Source: Anaerolineaceae bacterium (GTDB lineage: Bacteria > Chloroflexota > Anaerolineae > Anaerolineales > Anaerolineaceae). From it: a DNA stretch of 64,000 nt. Positions 43,492 to 53,323 of this stretch are shown piece by piece. The stretch spans positions 81,423 to 145,422 of the forward strand of contig JAENZI010000003.1 in assembly GCA_016841365.1 (NCBI GenBank), written 5' to 3'. The notes under the pieces were generated by a model. That model did no database searches. It had not been told where the DNA came from and saw only the letters and a list, made by a program, of their open reading frames with translations. The position numbers and the translations under genes are program-made. Every line of letters starts with the position of its first letter. Within the stretch, counting starts at the first letter, position 1.

Positions 43492-44946
43492 ATGAGCATA
43501 CATGTCCTCTTTCTCGCGGCCGAGGCAGAACCCTTTGTGAAAATCGGTGGCTTAGGCGATGTAGCAGGTGCATTACCTGATACCATTTATCACCTCACAA
43601 AAAATTTGCCGCCAGACGAGAAAGTGGACATGCGTGTTGTGTTGCCATACCATTTCGCCATCAAACAAAAAGAATTTAAACCCAAACACCTGGGGCAATT
43701 TAACGTTCATAGCAATGATCGAGCTTTTCCTTGCCAAGTCTATGAATACGACAAAGACGGTATGCCGATCTATTTTTTGGATGGCGAACCGATCGACGAA
43801 AAATCTCCCGTCTATTCACAGGATCCCATCCATGACGGGTATAAATTCGTGTTTTTTTCGTTGGCTGCACTTGGCCTACCAGAATTCTTGGATTGGCGTG
43901 TGGACGTGCTGCATGGTAACGATTGGCACACCGCAACAGCCATTTATGCGCTCAATCACCTCGAGTCACTCCCCAACACACTAAAAGAAACCAAGACTCT
44001 GCACACCCTCCACAACCTGCCTTATATGGGTGTCGGTGTTCAACAAGCCTTAACTGATTTTGGATTGCCTCCCACAAAAGACAAATCACTCCCAGAATGG
44101 GCCAGGCATTTACCGCTCCCGCTGGGACTGCTCTATGCAGATATGATCATCGCAGTTTCACCCAATTATGCCAAAGAAGTCCTCACGCCAGAGTTTGGTT
44201 GCGGTCTATCTGAGTTTCTTAAAACAAAAGGCGCTGCATTGGATGGAATCGTCAATGGACTGGATACAGATGTATGGAATCCGGAAACAGACGAGATGAT
44301 TGCGCAGAAATTCTCATCACACACGCTTTCTCTACGAATGGATAACAAACGAGCCTTACAACAGAAATTTGACCTGCTCGTCAATGATGACATCCCGCTT
44401 CTGACTCTGATCAGCCGCATGGACCCGCAAAAGGGCATTGACATTGTCCTCAAGGGGCTGAGCTACTGGGCAGATTTGCCATGGCAGGCGATCCTGCTCG
44501 GCACAGGCAACCCTGTTGTGGAAGAAATGGCCCGTCAATTACAGGAGGTATATCCGGATCGAGTCCGCAGTGTGATTGATTTCAACGGGAAACTAGCCCA
44601 CCAGCTTTACGCAGGTGCTGACATCTTCATGATGCCCTCCCGCTATGAACCCTGCGGGCTTTCGCAGATGATCTCCATGCGCTACGGCTGTGTGCCAATT
44701 GCCCGGGCAACCGGCGGATTGGTAGATACCATTGAACATATCTCCCACAAAGTCAACGGCGGGACCGGATTCCTGTTCGATGAGCCATATCCTTCTGTGT
44801 TCGCTGTCACGCTCAAACGAGCACTTAAGCATTATGCGAACAAAGAAACATGGAAAAAGATCCAGCTGAATGGCATGAAAATCGACTTTTCGTGGGAAAA
44901 TTCGGCTCAGAAGTATATTGATGTTTATAAGGCGTTGCTCAATTGA
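43492..44946 (+). CDS. glgA: Glycogen synthase (GT5)
   Basis: The 484-residue GT-B enzyme has the ADP-glucose-binding KIGGLGDVAGALP motif at its N-terminus, LHTLHNLPYMG, SRMDPQKGID, and the C-terminal PSRYEPCGLSQMISMRYG segment holding the catalytic glutamate. It extends alpha-1,4-glucan from ADP- or UDP-glucose. In-frame starts upstream lie inside the preceding gene; ATG 43492 begins directly at the conserved N-terminus. It lies 32 bp before malQ, forming a glucan operon with it. Confidence 0.94.
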   Translation: MSIHVLFLAAEAEPFVKIGGLGDVAGALPDTIYHLTKNLPPDEKVDMRVVLPYHFAIKQKEFKPKHLGQFNVHSNDRAFPCQVYEYDKDGMPIYFLDGEPIDEKSPVYSQDPIHDGYKFVFFSLAALGLPEFLDWRVDVLHGNDWHTATAIYALNHLESLPNTLKETKTLHTLHNLPYMGVGVQQALTDFGLPPTKDKSLPEWARHLPLPLGLLYADMIIAVSPNYAKEVLTPEFGCGLSEFLKTKGAALDGIVNGLDTDVWNPETDEMIAQKFSSHTLSLRMDNKRALQQKFDLLVNDDIPLLTLISRMDPQKGIDIVLKGLSYWADLPWQAILLGTGNPVVEEMARQLQEVYPDRVRSVIDFNGKLAHQLYAGADIFMMPSRYEPCGLSQMISMRYGCVPIARATGGLVDTIEHISHKVNGGTGFLFDEPYPSVFAVTLKRALKHYANKETWKKIQLNGMKIDFSWENSAQKYIDVYKALLN

Positions 44947-44978
44947 CAAAATTGAGCATCCCTTTAAAGGAGTAGTTT

Positions 44979-46538
44979 ATGAAACAAAACCGTGCATCCG
45001 GCATTTTACTTCACCCCACCAGCCTGCCCGGTCCAGACGGCATTGGCGATCTCGGACCAGAAGCTTATCGTTGGGTTGATTTCCTATACCGTACAGGGTG
45101 TCAATTCTGGCAAGTGCTCCCATTGGGTCCAACGGGATATGGCGACTCGCCTTATCAGTGTTTTTCCGCTTTCGCTGGCAGCCCCTACCTGATCAGCATA
45201 ACCATCCTTTTAGATCAAGGCCTGCTGACAAAGGCTGATCTTGCAGAAAGGCCTGAATTCCCCTTTGAGAGAGTGGATTACGGCCCTGTAATTGAGTGGA
45301 AAATGAAAGTACTGAATAAGGCTTTCAAACACTTTAAATCCGGACAGGATGCCCGGTTGATGAGTGAGTTTGTGGCGTTCAAAGAACAAGAAAAAACCTG
45401 GTTGGAACCCTTTGCCACCTTCATGGCGGTCAAGGCACATTTAGGCGGAGGTCCGTGGGATAAGTGGCCGGATGATCTGCGGAAACGTGAACCGAAGGCA
45501 TTGGAAAAATTTAAGCAAGAACATGCCGATGAAATCGAAAGCCAATCCTTCTTCCAATTCATTTTTAATCAGCAGTGGCAAGACCTGAGAGAGTATGCAC
45601 ACCAAAAGGGTATCCGCATCATTGGCGACATCCCGATCTTTGTCGCTTATGACAGCGCGGATGTGTGGGTGAATAAAGAATTATTCTATCTTGATAAAGA
45701 CGGACTGCCAGAGGTCGTGGCTGGCGTACCACCGGATTACTTCTCAGTGACGGGGCAATTATGGGGTAACCCGCTCTATAATTGGAGCACTCATAAAGAC
45801 ACCGGGTATGCGTGGTGGCTCAGACGCATGCAAGCCGTTTTAAACATGGTGGATATTGTCCGTCTAGACCATTTCCGCGGATTTGAAGCCTATTGGGCAG
45901 TACCTTATGGCAATGACACCGCTGTTGAAGGCCAATGGGACCCCGGTCCAGGGCATGACTTTTTTAGAGTGGTCAAAGAGAAGCTTGGTGAGCTGCCCAT
46001 CATCGCTGAAGATTTGGGTGTGATCACGGATGGCGTGGTCCAAATTAGAGACGACTTCAACCTGCCCGGGATGAAAATCCTGCAATTTGCCTTTGCTTCC
46101 GATCCGGATGACGATTTCCTCCCCCACAATTACCCCAGACATTGCGTCGCCTACACAGGCACACATGACAATAATACCTCTCGCGGCTGGTATGACAATG
46201 CACCTGAAAGGGAAAAAGATTTTTGCCGCCGCTACCTGGCAAGGTCCGGGCAGGATATCGCCTGGTCTATGATTCGCAGCTTATGGCAATCTGTCGCAGA
46301 TTGGGTTTTAGCCCCCATGCAGGATTTTCTCAGCCTGGGTGAATGGGCTCGCATGAACTACCCGGGCAACCCTTCAGGTAACTGGGGTTGGCGAATGCAT
46401 CCCGACGCCATAAATGAAGGCTTAGCGCAACGGCTACACGAAACCAACTATCTTTATGGGCGATTACCGCAAGATGAGAAACAAGCGATTCGCCAAGCGC
46501 TGATTGAGGAGATGGAAGGCCAGACTATGCCGCATTAA
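44979..46538 (+). CDS. malQ: 4-alpha-glucanotransferase (amylomaltase, GH77)
   Basis: The 519-residue GH77 enzyme has the nucleophile region IVRLDHFRGFEAYW, the acid/base IIAEDLGVI and the TGTHDNNTSRGW motif. The N-terminus ASGILLHPTSLPGPDGIGDLG is typical of the short bacterial amylomaltases. It transfers maltodextrin chains between glucans and releases glucose, which the PpgK encoded nearby can phosphorylate. AAAGGAG precedes the ATG. The 3' end overlaps the opposing EamA gene by 14 bp. Confidence 0.96.
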   Translation: MKQNRASGILLHPTSLPGPDGIGDLGPEAYRWVDFLYRTGCQFWQVLPLGPTGYGDSPYQCFSAFAGSPYLISITILLDQGLLTKADLAERPEFPFERVDYGPVIEWKMKVLNKAFKHFKSGQDARLMSEFVAFKEQEKTWLEPFATFMAVKAHLGGGPWDKWPDDLRKREPKALEKFKQEHADEIESQSFFQFIFNQQWQDLREYAHQKGIRIIGDIPIFVAYDSADVWVNKELFYLDKDGLPEVVAGVPPDYFSVTGQLWGNPLYNWSTHKDTGYAWWLRRMQAVLNMVDIVRLDHFRGFEAYWAVPYGNDTAVEGQWDPGPGHDFFRVVKEKLGELPIIAEDLGVITDGVVQIRDDFNLPGMKILQFAFASDPDDDFLPHNYPRHCVAYTGTHDNNTSRGWYDNAPEREKDFCRRYLARSGQDIAWSMIRSLWQSVADWVLAPMQDFLSLGEWARMNYPGNPSGNWGWRMHPDAINEGLAQRLHETNYLYGRLPQDEKQAIRQALIEEMEGQTMPH

Positions 46539-47472
46539 CTCTCGGCCGCCGGTTGACCGAGCCGATCACAATCCCAATCAATATCAACACGGCCCCCACC
46601 CCCTCGAGGAGTGTGGGGCTTTCCTTCAGGAAGATCAATGCTAAGATGATTGTCCCAATTGGCTCACCCAGCAGCGTCAGTGAGACGTAGGCAGCAGATA
46701 TGTACTTCAGCGCCCAATTCAACAGCGAATGACCCAATAACTGAGGGAATACACCCAATGCCAGCAGCCAGATATAGGTCTGCCCGGAATATGAAAATAC
46801 CGGCTCTTTCCGGATCAGGACAACCACCAGCAAGATCAGCGCGGCCACCCCATACACCAATGCCGTATAGGAGACCGTGCTTAATTTATGCCGTAGTCGA
46901 CGCCCCATCAGCATATAACCTGCTGCCATCCAGGCGCCAAACAGCGCCATAAAATTCCCGAGCATGGCATCCCCGCTGAAGAATTGCCCCTGGCACTGCA
47001 GAGTCCCACTCTGAAAGGAACATGCGTTGCTAAAACCGACAATCACCCCGCCTGTGATCGAAACGAGCAAGCCAATAATCACGGATTTCCGAATGGACTC
47101 TTTCAACACCACCGGTGAAAGCAAAGCCACCCATAGTGGTGTGGTTGTCACCAGCACGACAGAACTTGCCACGGATGTATACTGTAAAGAGCTAATCCAT
47201 GTGGCGAAGTGCAACGCCAAAAATAAGCCCGACAACCCGCCTTTGATCAAATCGGGCTTCGTCAATTTTCCAAACTCATCACGGAACTTAAAAAACGCAA
47301 TCGGCACAAGGATCAGGCTGGCGATCAAAAGCCGCGAGGCTGCAATCACAATAGAAGAAGCCTCGCTTTGGGCAAACCGAATGAATATCGATGCAGTTGA
47401 GACGAACAAGATTCCCAACGTCGTCGCAAGGATCGGCCGCTGATGTGCATCGTTTTTTGGTGTATCTGCCAT
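46525..47472 (-). CDS. EamA/DMT-family transporter
   Basis: The protein has about 315 residues with ten predicted helices in two EamA repeats (LGILFVSTASIFIRFAQSE and the second half beginning near LFGAWMAAGYMLMGRR). It ends with LLEGVGAVLILIGIVIGS. It belongs to the drug/metabolite exporter superfamily; the substrate is unknown. An upstream start at 47514 would add 14 residues. I prefer ATG 47472, which begins at the conserved family N-terminus, although neither site has a good ribosome binding site. Confidence 0.85.
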   Translation of the reverse strand: MADTPKNDAHQRPILATTLGILFVSTASIFIRFAQSEASSIVIAASRLLIASLILVPIAFFKFRDEFGKLTKPDLIKGGLSGLFLALHFATWISSLQYTSVASSVVLVTTTPLWVALLSPVVLKESIRKSVIIGLLVSITGGVIVGFSNACSFQSGTLQCQGQFFSGDAMLGNFMALFGAWMAAGYMLMGRRLRHKLSTVSYTALVYGVAALILLVVVLIRKEPVFSYSGQTYIWLLALGVFPQLLGHSLLNWALKYISAAYVSLTLLGEPIGTIILALIFLKESPTLLEGVGAVLILIGIVIGSVNRRPRVNAA

Positions 47473-47559
47473 AGAGACTAATTGTAATGCAATCCCCACG
47501 CTTGACAAAGCCATTTGCCAGGGCTACAATCTCTGAAAATCACAAGCATCGGAGACTTT

Positions 47560-47976
47560 ATGACCCATATCATCACCAGCCTGTGTGTACGCGAAGGAAG
47601 TTGTGTAACCGTTTGCCCTGTCGAGTGCATTGTGCCAGGCAAACCTGAAGACGAATGGCCGTGGTTTTATATTGACCCCGCCACTTGCATCGATTGCGGC
47701 GCCTGCATCCCTGAATGCCCCTTTGGCGCGATCTTTCCCGAACATGATGTACCTGAAGATTACATTGCATTAGGCGGTGAAGTTCAAACTGCACCTGCCG
47801 GCACACCCGGTTTTAACCAACCCTTTGATGGTTTTGATTATGAGGGAAATGAGGTGCATCTGGATCACACACGCACCCTTGAGCCAGAAGAAACACTCGA
47901 CCTTACGAATGATATCCAGCCAAATTACGATTACTTCGAAAATGGCCCCGGGTATCTATCGTTGATGGAAGATTAA
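47560..47976 (+). CDS. Ferredoxin-type protein with two clusters and acidic tail
   Basis: The 138-residue protein has an N-terminal bicluster ferredoxin fold. Cysteines at 9, 15, 19 and 23 (CVREGSCVTVCPVECI) and at 43, 46, 49 and 53 (CIDCGACIPECP) match 7Fe/8Fe ferredoxins. About 75 acidic residues follow that are absent from short ferredoxins. It should carry electrons in the cytoplasm. ATG 47560 has GGAG ahead; an earlier frame start lacks support. It is a single gene with a terminator after it. Confidence 0.88.
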   Translation: MTHIITSLCVREGSCVTVCPVECIVPGKPEDEWPWFYIDPATCIDCGACIPECPFGAIFPEHDVPEDYIALGGEVQTAPAGTPGFNQPFDGFDYEGNEVHLDHTRTLEPEETLDLTNDIQPNYDYFENGPGYLSLMED

Positions 47977-47988
47977 GCCAGCCAATAC

Positions 47989-48016
47989 AAGAGGACAGAT
48001 TTGTTGCTGTCCTCTT
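47989..48016. terminator. Bidirectional terminator, ferredoxin / ppgK
   Basis: AAGAGGACAG (47989-47998) pairs with CTGTCCTCTT (48007-48016) and is followed by TT on the plus strand. It lies between converging genes and serves both. Confidence 0.7.
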
Positions 48017-48021
48017 TTCAT

Positions 48022-48774
48022 TTAATCGATGATCAGCATCTCCGCTGCTGCAATTGCCGCACCAACGATCCCAGCCTGGTTACGTAATTCCGCAGGGATC
48101 ACATCCGCATTAATCCCTTTTAAGTACTTTCCATATTGATCATACTTTTTACTGACACCACCGCCAAGAATGATCGCATCGGGGCTGAGCAGGAAATCAT
48201 AAACCTCCAACACTTGGCCTAGTTTCTTCCCCCATTTCTTCCATGAATATCCTTTTTCCTGCCTGACGCCATCGCCAGCCCGATCTTCCGCGTCTTTGCC
48301 ATTAATTTTCAAATGGCCCAGTTCCGAATTTGGCCATAATTCTCGTTTAACGAACAAAGCAGACCCAATCCCAGTGCCGATGGTAAGAAATAGCACATAG
48401 TCATCCTGGTAGCGCTGCCCAACGCCAAACCGCATTTCTGCTAAACCGGCGGCATCGGCGTCGTTCAGAGCAACAGCCACACATCCGGTTGCTTCAGTGA
48501 TTAGAGAAGCCAAATCTTTTCCGACCCATTCCGGGCTGACATTGGCAGCCGTTTTAACCACACCCTTTTGCACCACTCCCGGAAACCCTGCCCCGATTTT
48601 TCCTTCCCACCCAAAGTGATCAACAATCCGTTTGATCACCTCGATTACCTGTTCAGGTGTACCGGGTGAGGGTGTCGGAATACGGAAGCGGCTTTCGAGA
48701 AATTCACCGGTCTGCACATCCACTGGCGCACCTTTAATCCCAGAACCGCCAATATCAATTCCTAAAACTGACAT
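48022..48774 (-). CDS. ppgK: Polyphosphate glucokinase (ROK family)
   Basis: The 250-residue ROK-fold kinase has LGIDIGGSGIKGAPVD, ALNDADAAGLAE, FLTIGTGIGSA and LGGGVSKKYD. The segment SELGHLKINGKDAEDRA with its nearby GYSWKKWGKKL is typical of polyphosphate-glucose phosphotransferases rather than ATP-only glucokinases. It makes glucose-6-phosphate from glucose using polyphosphate, and sometimes ATP. Of two adjacent ATGs after GAGGAGG, 48774 has better spacing. It is last in the ruvX-mltG-ppgK operon. Confidence 0.88.
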   Translation of the reverse strand: MSVLGIDIGGSGIKGAPVDVQTGEFLESRFRIPTPSPGTPEQVIEVIKRIVDHFGWEGKIGAGFPGVVQKGVVKTAANVSPEWVGKDLASLITEATGCVAVALNDADAAGLAEMRFGVGQRYQDDYVLFLTIGTGIGSALFVKRELWPNSELGHLKINGKDAEDRAGDGVRQEKGYSWKKWGKKLGQVLEVYDFLLSPDAIILGGGVSKKYDQYGKYLKGINADVIPAELRNQAGIVGAAIAAAEMLIID

Positions 48775-48801
48775 CATTCCTCCTCATCTAATAAAACCGT
48801 G

Positions 48802-49938
48802 TTAATCACACGCATTTTCAAGGTGTTCTTCAAAAGTGATCGCAAAATTATGCCTTCCTGAACCGTCACAGGCTGCCCTGAAGTAAAAATAGGGCGTGTC
48901 AGCAGGGAATGCTACTGCTTGCAGCGAACCCAAATCCGGACTGCATATGGCCGTCGGCGGTAAACCACTCACTATATAAGTATTATAGGGTGAGTTCACG
49001 GCTAAATCAGCACTGCCCAACGGTGATTTCCACCAGCTTTGATTTGCCGTCTGATATCCAAGGGCATATTGAACGGTGGGATCCGTTTCAAGCCGCATAC
49101 CCAATGCCAAACGATTGTAAAAAACTGAGGCGATCATCGGTTTTTCAGCCTCAACAACGGCTTCTTTCTCAACAATTGAAGCTAATGTCACTGCTTGCTG
49201 AATGGAGAGCCCCTGGCGGGTGAACCCATCCATCAGGGTCTGATCAACATTCTTAGAAAAAGCCGTTAACAACTCCCCAAGCAGTGCCTCCAACCTGGTT
49301 TCTCTTGGCATCTCGTAAATCCCAGGGAACAAGTACCCCTCAAGAGAAGAGACATCCTCCACGGGCAGTACGCCCACCAGTTGTGGTGTTGGTGCATAAG
49401 CGAGTTTGATGAATTCTTCAGCCGATATCTGCAGACCGCTGCCAGCCACGTTTTGGGCAATCTCCTCGATCCGCCAACCGGGTAGAACTGTGATAACGGC
49501 ATCTCGTGGTGTTGCATCCAGCATTTCTCCAGCAATTTGCATCGGGGACATGGCTGAACTCAACTTGAATTGACCGGCCTGCACATACCGGTCTAAGCCA
49601 GAATACACCAGGTAAGTGCGCATCAGTTCAGCATCATCGATAAAACCCTCTTGTTCCAAACGCAAACAAACCATCGAAACGGATTCGCCTTGACCGATTT
49701 CAAAACGCCCTTCTGAATCCGTCCTTTCTCGAGCCGTTGTAAGCGATTCCTGATTGAGGAATAATTCCACCGGGTAAATCAACCGTTGCGTGACAGTGAG
49801 GTTCGGATTGGCTGGCCCAAACTTTTCTGAAACAGTTGTTTTGATCAGATAAAAACCTCCGACCAAAACAAGGCATAAGATCAAGAATATGATCAGACAG
49901 CCTGTTGCGAAAGCCGGTTTTTTACCTTTACGAGCCAC
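48802..49938 (-). CDS. mltG: Endolytic murein transglycosylase MltG (YceG)
   Basis: The protein has an N-terminal transmembrane helix, a LysM-like region (IGQGESVSMVCLRLEQEGF) and the YceG catalytic domain. The glutamate motif is ASIVEKEAV, followed by ASVFYNRLALGMRLETDPTVQY and SPYNTYIVSGLPPTAI. It cuts nascent peptidoglycan and sets glycan length. An ATG at 49953 is in frame, but GTG 49938 has GAGGAG at ideal spacing and begins at the basic VARKGKKP leader, so I chose it. It overlaps the ruvX end by 11 bp. Confidence 0.93.
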   Translation of the reverse strand: MARKGKKPAFATGCLIIFLILCLVLVGGFYLIKTTVSEKFGPANPNLTVTQRLIYPVELFLNQESLTTARERTDSEGRFEIGQGESVSMVCLRLEQEGFIDDAELMRTYLVYSGLDRYVQAGQFKLSSAMSPMQIAGEMLDATPRDAVITVLPGWRIEEIAQNVAGSGLQISAEEFIKLAYAPTPQLVGVLPVEDVSSLEGYLFPGIYEMPRETRLEALLGELLTAFSKNVDQTLMDGFTRQGLSIQQAVTLASIVEKEAVVEAEKPMIASVFYNRLALGMRLETDPTVQYALGYQTANQSWWKSPLGSADLAVNSPYNTYIVSGLPPTAICSPDLGSLQAVAFPADTPYFYFRAACDGSGRHNFAITFEEHLENACD

Positions 49939-50374
49939 GTAATAACTCCTCATCTTTGACCAGGTCTTGATTATGAATCAGGAAATCCTGTAAAAGGATG
50001 CTGGCCGCAATATCATCCAAATGGCCTTTGCGCTTTTTCCGGCTGACATTGAGCGCAATTCGGCTTTGAATCGCTGCCTGTGTTGTCCCGCTTTCATCCC
50101 ACATCTTTACAGGTAGTGCCGTTTTGCTTTGTATAGTATCCGCAAAACGCTTTGATTTCCTTGCCCTGAACCCAACTTCACCCTGCGAATCAAGCGCCCA
50201 GCCAACCACGATCATACCGACCTCTTCCATCTCTGCAATCTCAATGATCTTTTGGGCATCCTTTTCTCTGGCGCGGTGTTGCACAACGGTCAACGGACGT
50301 GCCAACGTCCCTGTAGGATCGCTGATCGCGAGGCCGATTCGCTTATCACCTGGGTCAACACCTAAAACCTTCAT
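49928..50374 (-). CDS. ruvX: Putative pre-16S rRNA nuclease / Holliday junction resolvase YqgF
   Basis: The 148-residue RNase-H-like protein has VLGVDPGDKRIGLAISDPTG with the first catalytic aspartate, GMIVVGWALDSQG, WDESGTTQAA with a catalytic acid, and KRKGHLDDIAASILLQDFL with the last. The family is known as RuvX/YqgF and acts in 16S rRNA 5' maturation. It is the promoter-proximal gene of the ruvX-mltG-ppgK operon. Confidence 0.94.
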   Translation of the reverse strand: MKVLGVDPGDKRIGLAISDPTGTLARPLTVVQHRAREKDAQKIIEIAEMEEVGMIVVGWALDSQGEVGFRARKSKRFADTIQSKTALPVKMWDESGTTQAAIQSRIALNVSRKKRKGHLDDIAASILLQDFLIHNQDLVKDEELLRGS

Positions 50375-50481
50375 GCTAAATCAGTCCTGTTTGGCTTTAG
50401 GATGATCTGCTCACAAACAACAATCATTTCATCAATCATAATCAAAATTATACAATATTTAGCTTCAGAAAAATCCTGATC

Positions 50482-50517
50482 AAAAAAGTTCCCGGAGAAT
50501 TGTTCATCCCCGGGAAC
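50482..50517 (-). terminator. Terminator of the tkt-rpiB-tal/pgi operon
   Basis: On the minus strand GTTCCCGG and its complement (plus strand 50488-50495 and 50510-50517) form a GC-rich stem followed by six Ts (50482-50487). Confidence 0.8.
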
Positions 50518-50551
50518 CTTTCGAATGCCTAATATTCGATTGTGCTGATGC

Positions 50552-53323
50552 CTACAGATCAAAATCTAAGGTGTGATCTGCAGGCAAGTGAATGCGGATC
50601 ACCCTGCGATCCCTTGCCTTCAAGGCTTCATAATCACCCAATGCCTGAGCCCGGGCAAGAACCCCAAAGCTATAGGCCTCGTTGGGGATATCAATATCGT
50701 CGGCATTTTCCTGAGTAATTTGCAGGAACAAACCGTTATTCGCACCGCCTTTATGCAATTGTCCGGTGGAATGCTGGAACCTGGGTCCAAAGCCTAAGGT
50801 TGTTGCTTTACCCGATTTCTCGAGGATCTCCTGACGCAGTTCTTGCAGTGCAGACTGTGTTCTTTCATTGCGCGGCAGGTATGCGTTGATCCCGACATAG
50901 TCGCCATCTTCCGCAAGCGCCACAAAACCATCAATCACATCCTGCAAGGATTGGCTTACAGACAATCCCGGATCGTCCCTGCCGAACACCTTCACACCAT
51001 CACGCGCCCAAACCACATCGGGTTCTCTTAGCTTCCCGTCCTCAAGAAACGCGGCAATCATCTTCTTCGTGCGATCTTTGCTGTCCTGCACATCTGGTTG
51101 GTCGAAAGCGTTCACGCCGATGATACTGCATGCCACGGCTACCGCAAACTCCCATAAATAAAATTGGGCTGCCAGGCTATACATACCGCTTACCTCAAGG
51201 ACAATACAAGGATGCTCATTTTTCTTAATGTTCTCTACAAAGCCATCCAGATCACCGGTGTTTCTAAGATAAACAAATACCCGGTCAGAAGAATAAGCGC
51301 CTGCCTTGATAATCGGTTCATCCGCCACCGGGACGATCCCCACGTCTTCCTTACCGCTGCTTTCTGCCACGAGCTGTTCCAACCATGCACCCAGCGGTTT
51401 GAGTGATTCATCGGTAAGAAATGTTAGTTTGTCCCGCCCCGATTGATAACCCAAACCGATATAAATGCCCAACAGTGCACCAAGATTGAGGTCAATCTCT
51501 CGAGATGGCGCACACATTTTCGCAGCTTTCTGCGCCTCTTCTATAAACCGTTTGAGATCGATACCTATTAATGCTGCTGGAACCAGCCCAAAATGCGTCA
51601 GGGCTGAATAACGCCCGCCAACATTCGGGTTAGCCGTAAAGACTCGCCTGAATCGCAGTGCATTGCCCATCTCAGCCAGCTTGCTGCCGGGGTCAGTAAT
51701 CGCAACGAAATGCTTCTGGTGACCTTCACCAAGCGCCTGTTTTGAGCGCTCCCAAAAATAATGAAACAAAGCCATGGTTTCGCTGGTTGTGCCAGATTTG
51801 CTGCCGACGATGAAGAGCGTCCTGTCATAGTCCACCCAATCCTCAGCACCTTTAACCTGGGCAGGCACTGTAGAGTCAAGGATTTTCAGTTCAGCTCCCT
51901 CAGTGGTTCCATTAAGAATCAAGCTCATGGTTTCTGGCGCGAGTGAAGAGCCGCCCATACCCAGCAGCAGCACCTTTTCAATGCCGTCTTCAAGGCATTG
52001 CTCAGTAAAATCGGTCAGATCTGAGATCAAATATTCGCTTTCAAATGGCAGATCCAGCCAGCCAAGCCGTTTTTGGATTTCTGCTTTACCGCCGGCATCA
52101 TTCGTCCACACAGTTGGGTCATTCCGGAAGATCCGTGACACAACACCGTCCTTCTCAAATGAACGGACTGCGTTTTTGAATCCGTTATCTAAAAAACCCA
52201 GTTCCTTTACAAAAGCATTCTGTTGGGCTTCAATGGCTTGCAGCAAACCCTTAAAGGACTCTGAAAATTTCCGAACGCCCTCATCTTCCAGTTCTTGCGT
52301 GATTTCATCAATCGAAATGCCAAGCGAGTCTAATTTCTTAAAATCTTCTTTGGCTCGATCAATATCATCATAGATGGTAATCTTGGGATCACCATGATCA
52401 ATGAATGCCGCCAGGGTCTCTGGCGGTATCGTATTGATCGAATTTTCGGCGACAAGCTCTTCGACATACTTAATATCGCTGTATTCCGGATTCTTGGTGC
52501 TGGTTGACGCCCATAATGGACGCTGCCGTTGTGCACCCGCATCTGCTAACATCTTGAACCGCTTGGAATCGAAAAAGGATTCATAAGCCTGATAAGCCAG
52601 CTGTGTGTTATCAACAGCAATCCTGCCGATAAGTTCTTTAGCAATCTCGGCATTATCTCCGCCCTGATCAACAACCTTCTGCAGGCGCTGATCAGCTGTA
52701 GATTCAAGCCTGGAAACGAAAAAGGAAGCAACAGATGCGATGTTGGAAAGTTCTTCACCGCGTTCAAGCCTTTTCTCCAAGCCGGAAAGGTAAGCGTCCA
52801 TCACCTCTTCGTAACGTTTGCGCGAAAAAATCAGGGTGACATTGACATTAATCCCAGCAGCAATCACTTCTGTGATCGCCGGCAAACCTGCCTTTGTCGC
52901 CGGGATCTTGATCATCAGGTTGGGACGGTTAACTTCTTTCCACAGCCATTTTGCCTCAGCGATCGTGTTCTCGGTATCATCCGCCAAATCAGGATTCACC
53001 TCAAGACTCACGTACCCATCGGAACCATTCGTGGCGTCATAATAAGGGCGAAACAGGTCTGCTACGTTCCGGATATCTTCGATTGCTACCCGGTAAAACA
53101 TTTCCTTCGGTGACAACCCAGCCCAGGACATGGTTTGCAAATCACCATGGTAATTTTGGGTGGTTTTAATGGCACTTTCAAAGATGCTGGGGTTAGAGGT
53201 CACACCATAGATTTCCCGGCGTTCGATCATCTTTTTAAATGAGCCGTCTTCAATCAACGACCGGGTGATATTGTCATACCAGATAGACTGTCCCAATAAT
53301 TTTAATTGTGTGACGCTGCTCAT
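50552..53323 (-). CDS. Bifunctional transaldolase / glucose-6-phosphate isomerase
   Basis: The 923-residue fusion has a transaldolase half (about 1-370) with QSIWYDNITRSLI, GVTSNPSIF, and the Schiff-base lysine in MIKIPATKAGLPAI. The phosphoglucose isomerase half (about 400-920) has LLLGMGGSSLAPETM, GSKSGTTSETMALF, GGRYSALTHFGLVP and EFAVAVACSIIGVNAFDQPDV. The fusion is known in several phyla. It links fructose-6-phosphate to both glycolysis and the pentose phosphate pathway. Its ATG abuts the rpiB stop (TAA then ATG), so translation is coupled. Confidence 0.95.
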   Translation of the reverse strand: MSSVTQLKLLGQSIWYDNITRSLIEDGSFKKMIERREIYGVTSNPSIFESAIKTTQNYHGDLQTMSWAGLSPKEMFYRVAIEDIRNVADLFRPYYDATNGSDGYVSLEVNPDLADDTENTIAEAKWLWKEVNRPNLMIKIPATKAGLPAITEVIAAGINVNVTLIFSRKRYEEVMDAYLSGLEKRLERGEELSNIASVASFFVSRLESTADQRLQKVVDQGGDNAEIAKELIGRIAVDNTQLAYQAYESFFDSKRFKMLADAGAQRQRPLWASTSTKNPEYSDIKYVEELVAENSINTIPPETLAAFIDHGDPKITIYDDIDRAKEDFKKLDSLGISIDEITQELEDEGVRKFSESFKGLLQAIEAQQNAFVKELGFLDNGFKNAVRSFEKDGVVSRIFRNDPTVWTNDAGGKAEIQKRLGWLDLPFESEYLISDLTDFTEQCLEDGIEKVLLLGMGGSSLAPETMSLILNGTTEGAELKILDSTVPAQVKGAEDWVDYDRTLFIVGSKSGTTSETMALFHYFWERSKQALGEGHQKHFVAITDPGSKLAEMGNALRFRRVFTANPNVGGRYSALTHFGLVPAALIGIDLKRFIEEAQKAAKMCAPSREIDLNLGALLGIYIGLGYQSGRDKLTFLTDESLKPLGAWLEQLVAESSGKEDVGIVPVADEPIIKAGAYSSDRVFVYLRNTGDLDGFVENIKKNEHPCIVLEVSGMYSLAAQFYLWEFAVAVACSIIGVNAFDQPDVQDSKDRTKKMIAAFLEDGKLREPDVVWARDGVKVFGRDDPGLSVSQSLQDVIDGFVALAEDGDYVGINAYLPRNERTQSALQELRQEILEKSGKATTLGFGPRFQHSTGQLHKGGANNGLFLQITQENADDIDIPNEAYSFGVLARAQALGDYEALKARDRRVIRIHLPADHTLDFDL

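Noticed and set aside
51903-52373. Open frame of 156 codons opposite the transaldolase/isomerase fusion
   Set aside because: It is a Ser-rich antisense shadow without a ribosome binding site.
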